From: Candidatus Roizmanbacteria bacterium RIFCSPLOWO2_01_FULL_44_13
GTDB lineage: Bacteria; Patescibacteriota; Microgenomatia; UBA1406; GWC2-37-13
Assembly: GCA_001789855.1 (NCBI GenBank)
Contig: MGAT01000006.1
Location: 32,187 to 37,353 of the forward strand
Direction of reading: 5' to 3'
DNA length: 5,167 nucleotides
Shown here: piece by piece, positions 4,946-5,167 of the stretch
Layout: every line of letters starts with the position of its first letter
Position numbering within the stretch: position 1 is the first letter of the stretch
Notes under the pieces: generated by a model
Told to the model about the DNA's origin: nothing
What the model saw: only the letters and a program-made list of their open reading frames with translations
Database searches by the model: none
Program-made: the position numbers and the translations under genes

Positions 4946-5018
4946 GGAGCCGTAGTTAACCGGTTATAACGCGATCCTTATAAGATCGATGCAGAAGGTT
5001 CGACTCCTTCCGGCTCCA
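4946..5018 (+). tRNA. tRNA-Ile, anticodon UAU
   Basis: A complete 73-base cloverleaf with perfect stems: acceptor GGAGCCG/CGGCTCC; D stem GTTA/TAAC; anticodon stem CGATC/GATCG with loop CTTATAA, anticodon TAT at 4979-4981; variable loop ATGCA; T stem GAAGG/CCTTC with loop TTCGACT; discriminator A at 5018. It would read the isoleucine codon AUA directly. Most bacteria instead use a CAU tRNA modified to lysidine. A37, A38, the U12-A23 pair and A73 are consistent with isoleucine identity. CCA is not encoded. Confidence 0.93.
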
Positions 5019-5101
5019 CTTTCTTACTTTACTCTTACTTTTCTCTTATCTTATATATATTAAATATTTTTAAGTCGTTTCCGCTAAATTAGTGGAATAA
5101 T
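5019..5101 (+). other. AT-rich spacer with polypyrimidine tract and small hairpin
   Basis: Just after tRNA-Ile, positions 5019-5050 are nearly all C and T with repeats of CTTACTTT, which may help end the tRNA transcript. An AT-only stretch follows. TTCCGCTA (5079-5086) and TAGTGGAA (5090-5097) form an 8-bp hairpin with a three-base loop, but without a proper T-run after it, so it is at best a weak terminator. No open frame is present. Confidence 0.35.
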
Positions 5102-5130
5102 TTGAGACTTTACTTCTTAGGTGGTAAAAT
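5102..5130 (+). promoter_or_regulatory. Promoter of the fourth tRNA gene
   Basis: TTGAGA (5102-5107), a 17-base spacer and TAAAAT (5125-5130) match the consensus at five of six positions each. The expected start near 5137 is about six bases before the mature tRNA end. Confidence 0.6.
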
Positions 5131-5142
5131 TGGTTCTCATAT

Positions 5143-5167
5143 GCCGAGGTAGCCAAGGTGGTCACGG
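5143..5167 (+). tRNA. 5' part of a tRNA gene, probably class II (Leu or Ser), cut by the window
   Basis: GCCGAGG fits a 5' acceptor strand, followed by TA and a three-base D stem GCC, a long D loop with the invariant GG, and GG at the edge where GGC would close the stem. The three-base D stem with an 11-base loop is typical of class II tRNAs. The anticodon lies beyond the window, so identity is open; Leu is favoured slightly. A near-consensus promoter directly upstream supports a real gene. Confidence 0.7.

Noticed and set aside
4099..5018. Integrated element with tRNA-derived attachment sites around the HTH gene
   Set aside because: I found no copy of the tRNA-Ala 3' end downstream of the gene and no integrase; the shared TCC/CCGG letters of the tRNA ends are ordinary tRNA similarity.
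1..5167. CRISPR array, insertion sequence or prophage genes
   Set aside because: No regularly spaced repeats, transposase, or phage structural genes are visible on either strand.

Overview
The window looks like chromosomal DNA of a small-genome bacterium, most probably of the Patescibacteria (Candidate Phyla Radiation). The grounds are indirect: compact gene packing with overlapping genes, no CCA encoded in the tRNA genes, apparently leaderless starts beside one strong Shine-Dalgarno site, a stand-alone RRM protein, a glycosyltransferase and an HTH protein of types I associate with that group, and a GTCATTCTGAG...GAAGAATC dispersed repeat often seen in such genomes. TGA is used as an ordinary stop, so the recoded-UGA lineages (Gracilibacteria, Absconditabacteria) are unlikely. 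The lineage is inference; no 16S gene or ribosomal protein is present.

Positions 1-1809 (minus strand): a two-gene unit of a family-4 type glycosyltransferase followed by a DNA glycosylase of the Fpg/MutM family. The two overlap by 23 bases, and mutM runs off the left edge before its zinc finger. The glycosyltransferase carries a dispersed palindromic repeat inside its reading frame, in the linker between its two domains.

Positions 1810-1931: a divergent control region. Both flanking genes begin with almost the same block (-10 hexamer, about seven bases, ATG) in mirror orientation, without Shine-Dalgarno sequences, which suggests leaderless transcripts. Between the blocks lie several GTTCGC/GCGAAC elements that could be an operator.

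Positions 1932-3501 (plus strand): uppP (undecaprenyl-diphosphate phosphatase), overlapping by 8 bases a gene for a membrane-anchored extracytoplasmic protein of unknown function with a CWNCGG motif. UppP and the glycosyltransferase both fit cell-envelope glycan synthesis.

Positions 3502-3957: a monocistronic gene for a small RRM RNA-binding protein with its own extended -10 promoter, a leader of about 110 bases, a very strong Shine-Dalgarno site and a hairpin terminator.

Positions 3958-5167: a tRNA cluster, tRNA-Arg(CCG), tRNA-Ala(CGC), tRNA-Ile with the rare UAU anticodon, and the start of a fourth, probably class II, tRNA cut by the right edge. Between tRNA-Ala and tRNA-Ile sits an A-rich gene for an HTH protein with a LAGLIDADG-like half, a candidate selfish or mobile insertion. 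The most interesting points are the HTH/LAGLIDADG-like gene within the tRNA cluster, the UAU tRNA, the mirrored leaderless starts and the in-frame repeat in the glycosyltransferase.
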